A stretch of 64,000 nt of DNA from Marinibactrum halimedae (GCF_021234875.1 NZ_JAJQVM010000005.1:1-64000); one strand, 5' to 3'; positions 17,840 through 27,592 are shown, numbered from the stretch's first letter. Numbers and translations are program-made. Notes: generated by a model not told the origin, from the sequence alone.

Positions 17840-18268
17840 TTAGTGGATGATTACTTCAAACTCCTGGCCGGTTTCAAAGACAAACGCCCGCCCTGGGCAG
17901 CCAGTGGAAGGGTTAAAGTCATACCACCTAGCGTGTAAGTTATCGGGTGTTTTCGTGTAACCACAGCCACGGTTTTCATCGGGTTCATTTTTATTCCAAT
18001 GCACTTCGCAATCGTTTTTCACAAACCCCGTTGAGGTGGCGACATAGCGACAATCACTTGGCCAGATACAGCTTAATGTCCATGTTCCAGCGCAACGAAT
18101 GGCGCTGGTGTCTGTGGCGGCCAAATCGTTTTCTACCTTAATTTCGCCATTCTTTGAGTAAATTTCATCGGCGGTGGCAGACGCCACTCCCATGAACCCT
18201 AAAACTCCCATGAACCCTAAAATAGTTAACCCTAAAACAGACACTGATTGTTTGATAAAACGGCGCAT
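17840..18268 (-). CDS. Small exported cysteine-rich protein, unknown function
   Basis: This is a 142-aa product with a signal peptide (basic RRFIKQSV, a hydrophobic core, then VASATA as the cleavage region). The core contains a tandem peptide repeat, LGFMGV-LGFMGV, created by an 18-base DNA duplication. The mature part has six cysteines and several Trp/Tyr (AGTWTLSCIWPSDCRYVAT), so a disulfide-stabilised small domain is likely. No family is recognised. It sits between the 533-aa exported protein and the hybrid sensor gene, all on the minus strand, but gaps of about 170 bases on each side argue against one tight operon. Confidence 0.55.
   Translation of the reverse strand: MRRFIKQSVSVLGLTILGFMGVLGFMGVASATADEIYSKNGEIKVENDLAATDTSAIRCAGTWTLSCIWPSDCRYVATSTGFVKNDCEVHWNKNEPDENRGCGYTKTPDNLHARWYDFNPSTGCPGRAFVFETGQEFEVIIH
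18187..18237. repeat. 18-base tandem duplication inside a signal-peptide coding region
   Basis: CTCCCATGAACCCTAAAA occurs twice in a row (18187-18204 and 18205-18222), and the last ten bases recur once more at 18228-18237. Read on the coding strand it doubles LGFMGV in the hydrophobic core of the exported 142-aa protein. The reading frame is kept because the unit is a multiple of three. Confidence 0.75.
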
Positions 18269-18316
18269 AACCTAGAACTCCATTTTTATTGATGTATGAC
18301 AGTGTTAAATACTGAT

Positions 18317-18343
18317 TCGTCGCCGGATTGTGTTAGGCGACGA
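18317..18343. other. Hairpin between hybrid sensor gene and small exported protein gene
   Basis: TCGTCGCC (18317-18324) and GGCGACGA (18336-18343) form a perfect 8-base stem with an 11-base loop. It is about 100 bases past the stop of the hybrid sensor gene. No T-run follows, so it may be a weak or Rho-assisted terminator or an mRNA end-stabilising hairpin. Confidence 0.4.
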
Positions 18344-18445
18344 TGGGAGTCTAAGGCCCGCCGTTACTGATGTGTTGGCGATGCTCGGTGTCTGATAGAG
18401 AATGCACGATATTTGATAAAACCTCTGAAATAGCAAAGCATCTCG

Positions 18446-21400
18446 CTACGTCGTGGGTTGGGCAATCGGTTGTGTGTGATGGGATTGTTCGGCGTACTGT
18501 TTGGGGGTGAGCCCAAAATAGGCTTTAAAACTGGATCCCATGTGAGAAGGGCTTGAAAACCCAGCGCTGAAGGCCGCTTCTTTCAGGGAGTGTCCTGAGG
18601 TGATGAAATGAGCTGCGGTTTCAATTCGCAATAGTTTCAGAATTTCTTGTGGTGTGTAACCAGAAATCCCTTTTAGTTTGCGTCGTAATTGCGACTCTGA
18701 CAGGTGTAAATCTTGGCTCAGTTCTTTAACTCCGTATGCATTGTCGGATAAATTCTTTTTTAGTTTTTGAATGACGCGTTGCAGAAATTCTCGCTCTTGT
18801 GGCGCGCAATTCTGCATGACTTGGATGGAGGGTTTTGAGGCGTCATTAGGCGTGAGTTCAGAGTCATTCGCCGTGGCAGTGTGTGAAGAAGAGACGCCGA
18901 TTGATGTACTAATCGGTGTACTAATAGATGTACTAAACGTACGTCGGAGCAGAGAACGTAATTGAATTAATGCATCGACCTTCACACGTAATAATTGCGG
19001 CTCATAAGGCTTGGTGATGTAGTCGTCGGCCAGAGACAAGAGCCCTTCGTTGTGGCTGGCACGATCATTTTTTGCGGTAAGCAAAATAATGGGAATATGT
19101 GAAAGCAATTCATGACGGCGACAACGACGAACCAACTCAAATCCACTTAACTGAGGCATCATCACATCCGAAATAATCAGATCAGGAAGCGTTTGCTGCG
19201 CATGTTCAAACGCCGTAATCGGATTTTGAAAGGTGTTGACTTCAAAGTGTGGTGAGAGCTGTTCATTAAGCTGTGCCAATAAATATTCGTTGTCATCCAC
19301 GCAGTAAATCAGGTTGGTTTCTTTGTCATCGTATTGCTCAACGGCGTGTGAAGGTGGCTCTGGGCAAGGGTGTGTTGAAGAAACATCCAAACCGAGCAAA
19401 GGGGCGATATGCGCTTCATTGATCTGTTCCGTGTCGATATTATTAATCGATACAACAGGCGTTTTTTTAGAATGACGTAATGATTCTTTTGATTCGCTCG
19501 CTACGGGAAGGTGAACCGTCACGCGAGTATGTTGTTCATTTGAATCAATTGTGACGCCACCGCCACATTGTTCGGAGAGTTGTTTTACCAAGGGCAACCC
19601 TAAGCCTAAGCCAAAAGTATTGTTGTGCTCCCCTAGCCGTACATACCGCTCAAAGATCGCATTGAGTTTCTCGGGGTGAATTTTATTGCCAGTGTTGGTC
19701 ACTGAAAAAGACCAAAATAGGGATGGCGAAGGGTTAAATGAGGATGCTGTTTTCACATAAGTTTCTACCGTAATGGCAGAGTCATTCGGAGAATACTTCA
19801 CCGCATTGTTCAGTAAATTGGTGATGATGGTATCGAGCGTGTCTTTTTCAACCTCTACCACTGCCGATACATTTTGTTGTAGTTGCAATCGTTGTGGTGT
19901 AAGTAAACGAGCGTAGGCGTCACAATAAAATGCCACCCATTCATGGGCATAAAAGCGTTGTGTAGTGCGACTCCCCGTTTTTTCATAAGGTGTAGAAAGA
20001 GCAATCATGCTGTCGATTAACACATTCATTCGGTGAATAAACCGTTGCATTAAGGATGCTTTTTCTTGTCCTTCCCTCTGGCTTTTTACTGTGCCTAACA
20101 TCAACGTGAGTGGTGTTTTAAGTTCATGAGCGACATTGGCCATAAACTCTTCTTTATAATGAAGTAGCTGCTCTAGCTGCGTGTTCTTAGATTCCAATTC
20201 AGAAGTTTGTGAGTCCACGCGTTCTTGTAATTTTCGGTTTGTGGCGATGATGTGGCGTTGACGGAGTTTTAAGATGAAAAACATGAACCCAACGTTGAGC
20301 GCGCCATACGTGAGCCAAGCGTACCAACGCATCCAAATTGGGGTTTCAATGTAAAAGCGAAATGATTGCGGCACGCCCCAAACGCCGGAGTTATTGCTCG
20401 CCTGTGCAGTCGCGGTGTATTGGCCTGGAGGTAAATTGGTATAACGAACTTGGCGTTGACCAGCCGGAAGCACTTGCGGCATCGAGTCATACCCAAGCAG
20501 TTGAAAACGAAAGCGATTATGCGCTGGGTTTGCCTTTGAAGAAGAGGCGAATTCGAAGCTGACGTTATTGTGCGTTGACGATACTTCGACAGTGTTGGTT
20601 AAACCTTTCGCAGAGATCGTGTGAGCCGGTGTATCGTTGTTGGTATCAAAAAATTCCGCAGATAAGGTTGTCGTTGCAAGATAGGCATTTTTTTTCAGCT
20701 GTGTGGGGGAAAAATAATTCAGCCCACGTTTGCCCCCAAAATACAACGTGCCTGATTGGCTTAAGTAACTCGCCCCGTGCACAAAGGCGCCGGGTTGAAG
20801 GCCATCGTGTTTTTCAAAATGCGTTAGTACACGGTTTTGTTCGAAATCGTAGATGGCCAGTTGGGTTTCGGTTGAAACCCAATACAGGTGCTCATCGACT
20901 CTCTCAATGCTCAGAATTTTACCAAGACCACTATCCGCACGAACTGGAGGAAGCCTTTGCCCTGTTTGTGTATCAATGCGCTGTAACCCTGTACTGGTGC
21001 CAAGAATAAGTTGATGAGTATTGGGGGTGTTTGCAATGGCGAAGACTTGTTGGTTATAGGGCGCTTTGTTCCTACTTGGTTGAGACTCGCCAGATTTTGT
21101 GGTGTCAGATATCAGCCGCCCACTGTGAGACAGTGATTCGTGAATATAAGCTACTCCTCCGGCTAACGATCCAATCCAAATCATTCCATCAGATGTTTGG
21201 GTGATGCTCATAATTGGGCCATTGGCGAGGGTATCGAATCGTTGAATTTCGAAACCCTGATCGTCATAAACAGCGACACTGTCTTGGTATCCCACCCACA
21301 CGCGTTGTTGCCGATCTTCGAACAACGTTGAACTGTACCGCGTGATGATGTTCGACGATCGATCTTGCAAAGATTGAAACGAGTAACCCTCACTTGTCGG

Positions 21401-22942
21401 TAAGGTTGAGGGAAGAAATTGCGTACCCTGATCCGTAGCAACCCACAGCTGGTCCTTTCGAGTGATCAACATTGAGCGAATTCGATTGCTGCGCAGCCCA
21501 CTGACCGATGGGTTTTGTATCGATAAATGTTCTGAAGGAATATTTTGCGAAGTGCGATGATTCGGAATTTTTAAAATCCCTTTTCCTATGGTGCTGATCC
21601 AGAAGTCATCATCGTTCTCGGCAAAATCGGAAATTTGCACATCACCGATGTTAGAAAAACCCGGTACGTTATTCCAATGCGCCGCTTGAGTGCGTAGCTC
21701 GGCGTAATACAAGCCGTCAAAGGTGGCGAGCCATATAATGCCTTCTTTATCGATATGAATATCTTGAATATTCAGAGATTGATTGGGGCGGTTAATGTCT
21801 GTATTGATCTCTATTTTTTTGAGAGTGTTATCGTGGTCGAGCAAAAATAAGCCCTGATTGCGTGTCGAGATCCAAACATTGTTGTCGTGGAAATAAAGAT
21901 CTTGAACATAAGCTTTATTCAGTGCTCGGGCATGAGATGTGTCGTTAAGTTTGAGCGTTGTTGTTTCAAGAGATACCAACCCAGAAGTGATCGACTGATT
22001 GTTCACTTTCAACGGGCCCGCGCCATAAGAGGCTGCCCAAAATTTGCCAGTAGGTGAGGAGCTGATGGCGTAAATACCGTACTGCTCATCAGGAGCAATG
22101 GTTGGTTGTTTTAATTGTGTGAGGGTGTGGGTGTTTGTATCAAATTGAAATAATCCCTCGCCTTTATTCACAGACGCGATGAACACTGTATTGTCTGGAC
22201 CAATGGCAACATCAATGTAGCTATTGCCACGGGTGCTCTCGACCCAAGTCAGTGGTTCATCATCAGAGTGCCAGACCAATAAACCTTCGGTGGTGGCGAC
22301 CCAAAGTTTTCCCTCTTCATCTTCTGCTATCGACGCGCAGACGGCTTCTTTTTGATCCGTTGAATGGGTTTTATTCTTCGCGGTGGAAAAGGGAAAAACC
22401 GTGAAGTCATCGGAAGGCGAATTGAATCTCTGAATGGCCCCTGCTCCACATACCCACAGTTGATTTTGTCCGTCAACGAAGAGTTTTGTCGTCAAGTTAT
22501 TGTGAAGGCTTTTTGGGTTATTCCATTCATTGGAATAGGTCTTCAATGTATAGCCGTCATAGCGTACTACTCCTGAATAGGAGGCTAGCCAAATATCGTT
22601 CCGGTATTCCACAATGTCTTTGAGCGATTGAGTCGGGAGCCCATCCTCTACAGATAAACGTTGAAAACGCAGGCTTATTCGATCTGTGAGGAAGTCTCTG
22701 GTGTTGGTTTCAATGGAGGCGGCTTGAGCTTGTTTAGAATTCGCGAACGAATTTTCACTCAGTAAGAACACCATGATAACCAGAGTCATGTTTAAAACCC
22801 CATTCCTCAGAGCAGTAAATGAGGTGGGGGCGATTAAACTGGTTTGGATAAAACGTCTACCATTATTGTGTGATGAACGAAAAAAAGCGGCTATCGAGTT
22901 AATGAAATCCATGGCGAACAATGCAAGTGAATGTATTGGCAT
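18446..22942 (-). CDS. Hybrid two-component system sensor kinase/response regulator (HTCS type)
   Basis: This single 1498-aa protein carries a whole signalling pathway. Residues about 70-780 are periplasmic beta-propeller repeats of the Reg_prop type (repeats such as VWISTRNQGLFLLD, IWLATFDGLYY, MIWIGSLAGGVAYI). A Y_Y_Y domain follows near 800-860. One membrane helix lies near 875-895, a HisKA box near 930 (EFMANVAHELKTPLTLM), then a HATPase (N box NLLNNAVKYSP, GLGLGLPLVKQL). A receiver domain has phosphorylatable Asp in DLIISDVMMPQ near 1257. A C-terminal AraC DNA-binding domain lies at 1390-1490. Such hybrids usually sense oligosaccharides and switch on polysaccharide-use genes. They are common in Bacteroidetes and scattered in marine gammaproteobacteria. 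No glycoside hydrolase lies next to it here, so the regulon is unknown. It diverges from ackA. The start codon is uncertain because the signal/membrane region lies 50 residues in. Confidence 0.9.
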   Translation of the reverse strand: MPIHSLALFAMDFINSIAAFFRSSHNNGRRFIQTSLIAPTSFTALRNGVLNMTLVIMVFLLSENSFANSKQAQAASIETNTRDFLTDRISLRFQRLSVEDGLPTQSLKDIVEYRNDIWLASYSGVVRYDGYTLKTYSNEWNNPKSLHNNLTTKLFVDGQNQLWVCGAGAIQRFNSPSDDFTVFPFSTAKNKTHSTDQKEAVCASIAEDEEGKLWVATTEGLLVWHSDDEPLTWVESTRGNSYIDVAIGPDNTVFIASVNKGEGLFQFDTNTHTLTQLKQPTIAPDEQYGIYAISSSPTGKFWAASYGAGPLKVNNQSITSGLVSLETTTLKLNDTSHARALNKAYVQDLYFHDNNVWISTRNQGLFLLDHDNTLKKIEINTDINRPNQSLNIQDIHIDKEGIIWLATFDGLYYAELRTQAAHWNNVPGFSNIGDVQISDFAENDDDFWISTIGKGILKIPNHRTSQNIPSEHLSIQNPSVSGLRSNRIRSMLITRKDQLWVATDQGTQFLPSTLPTSEGYSFQSLQDRSSNIITRYSSTLFEDRQQRVWVGYQDSVAVYDDQGFEIQRFDTLANGPIMSITQTSDGMIWIGSLAGGVAYIHESLSHSGRLISDTTKSGESQPSRNKAPYNQQVFAIANTPNTHQLILGTSTGLQRIDTQTGQRLPPVRADSGLGKILSIERVDEHLYWVSTETQLAIYDFEQNRVLTHFEKHDGLQPGAFVHGASYLSQSGTLYFGGKRGLNYFSPTQLKKNAYLATTTLSAEFFDTNNDTPAHTISAKGLTNTVEVSSTHNNVSFEFASSSKANPAHNRFRFQLLGYDSMPQVLPAGQRQVRYTNLPPGQYTATAQASNNSGVWGVPQSFRFYIETPIWMRWYAWLTYGALNVGFMFFILKLRQRHIIATNRKLQERVDSQTSELESKNTQLEQLLHYKEEFMANVAHELKTPLTLMLGTVKSQREGQEKASLMQRFIHRMNVLIDSMIALSTPYEKTGSRTTQRFYAHEWVAFYCDAYARLLTPQRLQLQQNVSAVVEVEKDTLDTIITNLLNNAVKYSPNDSAITVETYVKTASSFNPSPSLFWSFSVTNTGNKIHPEKLNAIFERYVRLGEHNNTFGLGLGLPLVKQLSEQCGGGVTIDSNEQHTRVTVHLPVASESKESLRHSKKTPVVSINNIDTEQINEAHIAPLLGLDVSSTHPCPEPPSHAVEQYDDKETNLIYCVDDNEYLLAQLNEQLSPHFEVNTFQNPITAFEHAQQTLPDLIISDVMMPQLSGFELVRRCRRHELLSHIPIILLTAKNDRASHNEGLLSLADDYITKPYEPQLLRVKVDALIQLRSLLRRTFSTSISTPISTSIGVSSSHTATANDSELTPNDASKPSIQVMQNCAPQEREFLQRVIQKLKKNLSDNAYGVKELSQDLHLSESQLRRKLKGISGYTPQEILKLLRIETAAHFITSGHSLKEAAFSAGFSSPSHMGSSFKAYFGLTPKQYAEQSHHTQPIAQPTT
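18903..18938. repeat. Three imperfect 12-base tandem units in the sensor gene linker
   Basis: GATGTACTAATC, GGTGTACTAATA and GATGTACTAAAC follow one another. They encode a repeated Ser-Thr-Ile/Pro tetrapeptide in the linker between the receiver and AraC domains, where length changes are easily tolerated. Confidence 0.7.
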
Positions 22943-23060
22943 TTTCCGCGAAGTCTGAGTGCTTTTTGAGGGCCTTTCAACTCAATGGTTGACGAAAAAA
23001 TTCAGACGTCATCTAAATGTTTCTGATTAAAAATAGTGTAGAATTTCCCGTCATTTCAGT

Positions 23061-23110
23061 ATGTGTTATGGCCGCTGCTTTCCACTTTCTTGACAGCGGC
23101 TTTTCGTTTT
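23061..23110 (+). promoter_or_regulatory. Terminator-like hairpin with leader reading frames upstream of ackA
   Basis: GCCGCTG (23071-23077) pairs with CAGCGGC (23094-23100) and is followed by TTTTCGTTTT, the form of an intrinsic terminator on the plus strand, yet no plus-strand gene precedes it. It lies 40 bases before the ackA start. A short frame, ATG at 23061 to TGA at 23093 (ten codons), overlaps the left arm. A second frame from ATG 23068 runs through the hairpin to about 23142. A TAGAAT box at 23039 could be the -10 of a promoter just upstream. The arrangement suggests an attenuated leader or a short RNA. It could also be a terminator for spurious antisense transcription. Confidence 0.45.
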
Positions 23111-23148
23111 ATGGTTACTCGGATTATTTTCAGGGCGTATAGACTTTT

Positions 23149-24336
23149 ATGAACAAAATGGTATTGGTGTTAAATTGCGGCAGTTCTTCCATTAAATTTG
23201 CCATTATTGAGGCGGCAACCGGTGATGCGGCCCTGTCTGGTTTGGCAGAAAGCTTAGGGAATGACGACGCAAAACTGACCATCAAGGTGAATGGCGAGAA
23301 AAAAGCCTGCCCGATTGATGCCAATGCCACTCACCAACAAGCGTTGAATGCCATCGAGTTGGCCTTAGAAGCGTATCAAGAGTTGCAAAACAGTTTGGTG
23401 GCGGTAGGGCATCGTGTCGTGCACGGTGGTGAAACCTTCACTCAATCGGTATTAATTAACGATGACGTGAAAAGCGCCATTCGTGAAACCGCCCATATGG
23501 CACCGTTGCATAACCCGGCGAATTTATCGGGTATTGAAAGTGCGGAGGCGGCCTTCCCGAATCTACCCCATGTTGCGGTGTTTGATACGGCATTTTTTCA
23601 AACCATGCCAAAACACGCCTACCTCTATGCCCTACCCTACGAGTTGTACCAAAAGCACGGTATTCGTCGATATGGCTTCCATGGCTCCAGCCATTATTTT
23701 GTGAGCCACAAAGCCGCCGAAATGCTGAGTAAGCCTTATGAACAATGCAATTTGATTACTGCGCATTTAGGTAACGGGTGCAGTATCGCGTCCATTCATC
23801 AAGGCCGTGCGGTGGATACCAGCCTCGGTTTTACGCCGCTCGAAGGTTTGGTGATGGGCACTCGTTGTGGGGACATCGACCCAAGTTTACCGACCTTTTT
23901 AATTGAACAGCTGGGCTATAGCGAAAAAGCGGTAACGGCCATGCTCAATAAAGAATCGGGTTTGTTGGGTATTTCCCAGTTAAGTAACGATTGTCGAACG
24001 TTGGAAGAGCAAGCCGAACAAGGCCATGAGTTGGCGAATCTTGCCTTAACGATTTTCAGTTATCGTTTGGCGAAATACATCGGTTCATATTTGGTTTCTG
24101 CAGGGCCGCTGGATGCATTGGTCTTCACCGGGGGCATTGGTGAAAACTCAGATCGATTGCGTGCCGATACGCTCAAGTATCTTTCCCATTTGGGTTTTGC
24201 AGTGGATGCCGATAAAAACACCGCCATGCGCTTTGGGCAGTCTGGGCCGATTCATCAAGAAGGCAGCCACAACACATTGGTGATTGCCACAAACGAAGAG
24301 TGGGTAATTGCACAAGACGCGATGCAATACGTGTAA
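23149..24336 (+). CDS. ackA: Acetate kinase
   Basis: AckA interconverts acetyl phosphate plus ADP with acetate plus ATP. The 395-aa length is typical. The N-terminal phosphate-binding motif VLVLNCGSSSIKFAI is present, followed by GHRVVHGGE, HMAPLHNP, FDTAFFQTMP, YGFHGSSHYFV, the NLITAHLGNGCSIASI box, GLVMGTRCGDIDPS and FTGGIGENS near the end. The gene is followed by pta on the same strand after a 130-base gap. Together they make the acetate overflow/assimilation pathway. A terminator-like hairpin in the leader may regulate it. Confidence 0.97.
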   Translation: MNKMVLVLNCGSSSIKFAIIEAATGDAALSGLAESLGNDDAKLTIKVNGEKKACPIDANATHQQALNAIELALEAYQELQNSLVAVGHRVVHGGETFTQSVLINDDVKSAIRETAHMAPLHNPANLSGIESAEAAFPNLPHVAVFDTAFFQTMPKHAYLYALPYELYQKHGIRRYGFHGSSHYFVSHKAAEMLSKPYEQCNLITAHLGNGCSIASIHQGRAVDTSLGFTPLEGLVMGTRCGDIDPSLPTFLIEQLGYSEKAVTAMLNKESGLLGISQLSNDCRTLEEQAEQGHELANLALTIFSYRLAKYIGSYLVSAGPLDALVFTGGIGENSDRLRADTLKYLSHLGFAVDADKNTAMRFGQSGPIHQEGSHNTLVIATNEEWVIAQDAMQYV

Positions 24337-24466
24337 TCGCGTTTTTACCTCAGCCTTTTTATTTTTATTGGCCGCTTGCTATCGATTTTTCATCAACGGC
24401 CACCATTCGTTTTCGATTTTTTGAGGTCTACACGGCCTCGATGACGCTATTTTTTATGAGGTGAAT

Positions 24467-26620
24467 ATGCCGCGCCGAATTATGTTGATTCCCGCCGGTC
24501 GTAGCGTGGGTTTAACCACCGCTAGTTTGGGTTTGGTAAGAGCCATGCATCAACAAGGGTTGAGTGTGAATTTTTTCAAACCCGTTGCGCAACCCCGCCA
24601 TGGCCAAGCCGAAGGAGAAGAACTCTCCAGTGCTATTGTGACACGCATTGCCAATTTGAACCCCGCCGAGCCCATTCGTCCAGCGATGGTGGAAGACATG
24701 ATGAGTAAAGACAAGCTGGACGAGCTGCAAGAAGAAATTATTGCCCGTTATGAAAACGCCTATAACGGTGAAGATATTACGGTGATTGAAGGGTTGGTGT
24801 CGAATCCTCGTTACCCTTATGCTGTGCGTGTGAATCGTGCGGTGGCCAATGCGTTGGATGCACGAATGGTGTTGGTCGCCAACCCCGGTGGCCAAACCAA
24901 AAATCAAATCAACGATACTTTAGAAATCGTGGCCGATAATTACGGCGGCCATCGCAGTCGTAAAGTGATGGGCTGTATTTTTAATAAAATAGGCGCACCA
25001 TTGGATGAAAAAGGGCGACTTCGACTAGACCTACAAGAAACCGTGAGTTTAGAAGGCGGCTCTAACGATGAGCATGAGCGCGCGGTAGAAGCATTAAAAC
25101 AATTACCGATTTTTCATAAAAAATTCTCATTACTCGGGGCCATTCGTTGGGAGCCTGATTTATTAGCCCCACGGGTTCAAGACTTACGAAAATACCTGCA
25201 CGCAGAATTTATTAATGCCGGTGATTACGAGCATCGTCGTTTACGCAGTGTGCATTTTTGTGCTCGTGAAATTCATAATATGGTCAGCGTTTTAAAACCG
25301 GGTGCCTTATTAGTGATTTCGGCAGATCGCAGTGACGTGATTGTTTCTGCCTGTTTGGCGGCAGTGAGCGGCACCAAAATTGGCGCACTGTTATTAACCG
25401 GCAGTTACGAGCCTGCCCCAAGCGTTATCGAACTATGCCAACAAGCCTTCGCAACGGGTTTACCCGTCATGCGCGTCCCCGATAATACCTGGCAAACGGC
25501 ACTGAATTTACAGGCATTTAATTTAGAAATTCCGGCCGATGACGATCAACGATTGAATCGCATGATGGACCACACGGCGTCCTGTATTGAAAGCGACTGG
25601 ATTACCACCTTAACGCGCGGTACGGCACGCAGTTTACGATTATCACCCCCCGCGTTTCGATATAAATTGGTACAAAGTGCACGAGCGGCCAATAAAACCA
25701 TTGTGCTACCAGAGGGTGACGAACCGAGAACAATTAAAGCCGCTGCCTACTGTGCCGAGCGTGACATAGCCACCTGTATCTTATTGGGTGAGCGCGAGGA
25801 AATTCTTCGTATCGCAGAACAGCAAGGGGTGGAACTGGGTGAGCGTGTGCAAATTGTTGAGCCGGAATCCATTCGGCAAAAATACGTTGCGCCAATGGTG
25901 GAATTGCGAAAACACAAAGGGTTAACCGATGTGGTTGCCGAAGAACAACTGTTGGATAACGTCGTACTCGGTACCATGATGTTGCAACAAGGGGATGTCG
26001 ATGGTCTGGTTTCAGGCGCTGTGAATACCACCGCCAATACCATCCGCCCTGCCCTGCAATTAGTCAAAACCGCACCGGGTTCGTCGTTGGTATCGTCCAT
26101 TTTCTTTATGCTCTTGCCCGAGCAAGTATTGGTGTATGGGGACTGTGCCATTAACCCCGACCCGGATGCCGAGCAACTGGCTGACATTGCCATTCAATCG
26201 GCAGACTCCGCCAAACGATTCGGCATCGACCCTAAAGTCGCCATGATCAGTTACAGTACGGGTGAGTCTGGTACCGGTGCGGACGTAGAAAAAGTCAAAG
26301 CGGCCACCAAAATAGCCCAGCAAAAGCGCCCAGATTTAACCATCGACGGCCCATTGCAATACGACGCCGCCATTATGGAAAACGTCGCCCAGAAAAAGGC
26401 CCCCAACAGCCCTGTGGCCGGTCAAGCGACGGTATTTATTTTCCCCGATTTAAATACCGGTAATACCACTTACAAGGCAGTGCAACGAAGTGCCGACTTA
26501 GTCAGTATCGGGCCGATGTTGCAAGGTATGAATAAACCGGTGAATGATTTGAGCCGTGGTGCGTTAGTAGATGATATTGTGTTTACCATTGCATTAACCG
26601 CGATTCAGGCTGGGGATTGA
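24467..26620 (+). CDS. pta: Phosphate acetyltransferase, long form
   Basis: Pta exchanges acetyl-CoA and phosphate for acetyl phosphate and CoA, the step before acetate kinase. The product is about 717 residues, the long class. An N-terminal P-loop-like/BioD-like region (about 1-230, starting [22 protein letters not shown]) is followed by a DRTGG regulatory domain (about 230-370) and the C-terminal catalytic PTA domain (about 390-715, with [49 protein letters not shown] and the [11 protein letters not shown] block). A GTG two codons upstream is possible, but ATG 24467 has GAGGTG at a good distance. Confidence 0.96.
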   Translation: MPRRIMLIPAGRSVGLTTASLGLVRAMHQQGLSVNFFKPVAQPRHGQAEGEELSSAIVTRIANLNPAEPIRPAMVEDMMSKDKLDELQEEIIARYENAYNGEDITVIEGLVSNPRYPYAVRVNRAVANALDARMVLVANPGGQTKNQINDTLEIVADNYGGHRSRKVMGCIFNKIGAPLDEKGRLRLDLQETVSLEGGSNDEHERAVEALKQLPIFHKKFSLLGAIRWEPDLLAPRVQDLRKYLHAEFINAGDYEHRRLRSVHFCAREIHNMVSVLKPGALLVISADRSDVIVSACLAAVSGTKIGALLLTGSYEPAPSVIELCQQAFATGLPVMRVPDNTWQTALNLQAFNLEIPADDDQRLNRMMDHTASCIESDWITTLTRGTARSLRLSPPAFRYKLVQSARAANKTIVLPEGDEPRTIKAAAYCAERDIATCILLGEREEILRIAEQQGVELGERVQIVEPESIRQKYVAPMVELRKHKGLTDVVAEEQLLDNVVLGTMMLQQGDVDGLVSGAVNTTANTIRPALQLVKTAPGSSLVSSIFFMLLPEQVLVYGDCAINPDPDAEQLADIAIQSADSAKRFGIDPKVAMISYSTGESGTGADVEKVKAATKIAQQKRPDLTIDGPLQYDAAIMENVAQKKAPNSPVAGQATVFIFPDLNTGNTTYKAVQRSADLVSIGPMLQGMNKPVNDLSRGALVDDIVFTIALTAIQAGD

Positions 26621-26777
26621 TTTCCCCCGTTGTGAGCGTTGTTTGTTTATTATCAGATTTCGGTAAGCACAATGTTGTCGGGCCGAAAAAATAGAACAAA
26701 ATAATAATTAGTGAAAAAGTAATTAAAAAAGTGATTATTTTTTTCATTTTCAGAATTTCTTTTGAGAATCTTAATGT

Positions 26778-27461
26778 TTATGTTCCTAGCATTAGTCCTT
26801 TTAAGTTAGAAAAACTTGGAATTGATGCAAAGGAATAACTGGATGTTGGCATAAACCACCAAGATCCAAAAGCAACTAAAGCAAATACAATCGACGCAGG
26901 GATGCTGTCTAAATCAATGGGTTTTATTGCCGTCCCGAAAGATCGTTTGATGGTCATTCCCGATAAATCAACCGAATACAATTCATCCAACAGTAAGTGG
27001 GTGATGTACCCGACAAACATCATAAACCCAATGGCCCAAGCGTAATTGATTGAGGCTGCAAAAATTTTATAACTAAAAAAAGTGGTACCTAATCCAAAAC
27101 TGACCGCCGCGATCAATGAATGAAAAGCCCCTCGATGAACGGTCAATTCTTTAAAAACCCAAATGAGCGGTACCCGCACAATAAAAAACGCGGCCATCAT
27201 TGCTAGCCAAATAGTAAGCAAAGGTAGCCCTGCTAATTTTTGGGCAGTAAGAAAAGAGGCCAAAGCCCCGAGCCCGGTAAACATGGCGGAGACAGCGTGG
27301 GAATTGTCGGAGTCCACATCCGGCATAATACCGCCGAGCATACCCACTAACCACAAGGTGGCCGCTTGCCCAATGGTGATAAGTTGAAAGCTCAAAGCGC
27401 CGGAAACGGTGATGCCGGCAACAACGGCAGCGCCAGCGAGGTGGGTATTGAAATTGGCCAT
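26778..27461 (-). CDS. YdjM-like metal-dependent hydrolase family membrane protein
   Basis: This is a 227-aa inner-membrane protein of the YdjM/DUF457 type. It begins MANFNTHLAGAA, with the conserved NTH at the start, then several hydrophobic segments with GGIMPDVDSDNSHAV, HRGAFHSLIAAV and ITHLLLDELYSVDL. The His/Asp positions of these blocks are the putative metal ligands. E. coli YdjM is a LexA-controlled protein of unclear function. I see no classical LexA box (CTGT-N8-ACAG) upstream here, but a perfect 19-base palindrome lies 27 bases before the start. The gene is divergent from fic. Confidence 0.8.
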   Translation of the reverse strand: MANFNTHLAGAAVVAGITVSGALSFQLITIGQAATLWLVGMLGGIMPDVDSDNSHAVSAMFTGLGALASFLTAQKLAGLPLLTIWLAMMAAFFIVRVPLIWVFKELTVHRGAFHSLIAAVSFGLGTTFFSYKIFAASINYAWAIGFMMFVGYITHLLLDELYSVDLSGMTIKRSFGTAIKPIDLDSIPASIVFALVAFGSWWFMPTSSYSFASIPSFSNLKGLMLGT

Positions 27462-27487
27462 ATTTTTGTTCTTAACGTATCTCTGGG

Positions 27488-27506
27488 TCTAATTTTCAAA
27501 ATTAGA
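27488..27506. promoter_or_regulatory. 19-base palindrome between the YdjM-like gene and fic
   Basis: TCTAATTTT (27488-27496) and AAAATTAGA (27498-27506) are perfect inverted repeats around a central C, 27 bases upstream of the YdjM-like start codon. The position fits an operator for that gene. The sequence differs from the ATGTATAGA-type operators in front of fic. Confidence 0.45.
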
Positions 27507-27592
27507 ATGCAGTTTGTATGAATAAAAAGTGAATAAGCTGCCATAGGGTGCTAACGGGCTGCTATTGATTCTGTAGATCTATCGCCTATTTT

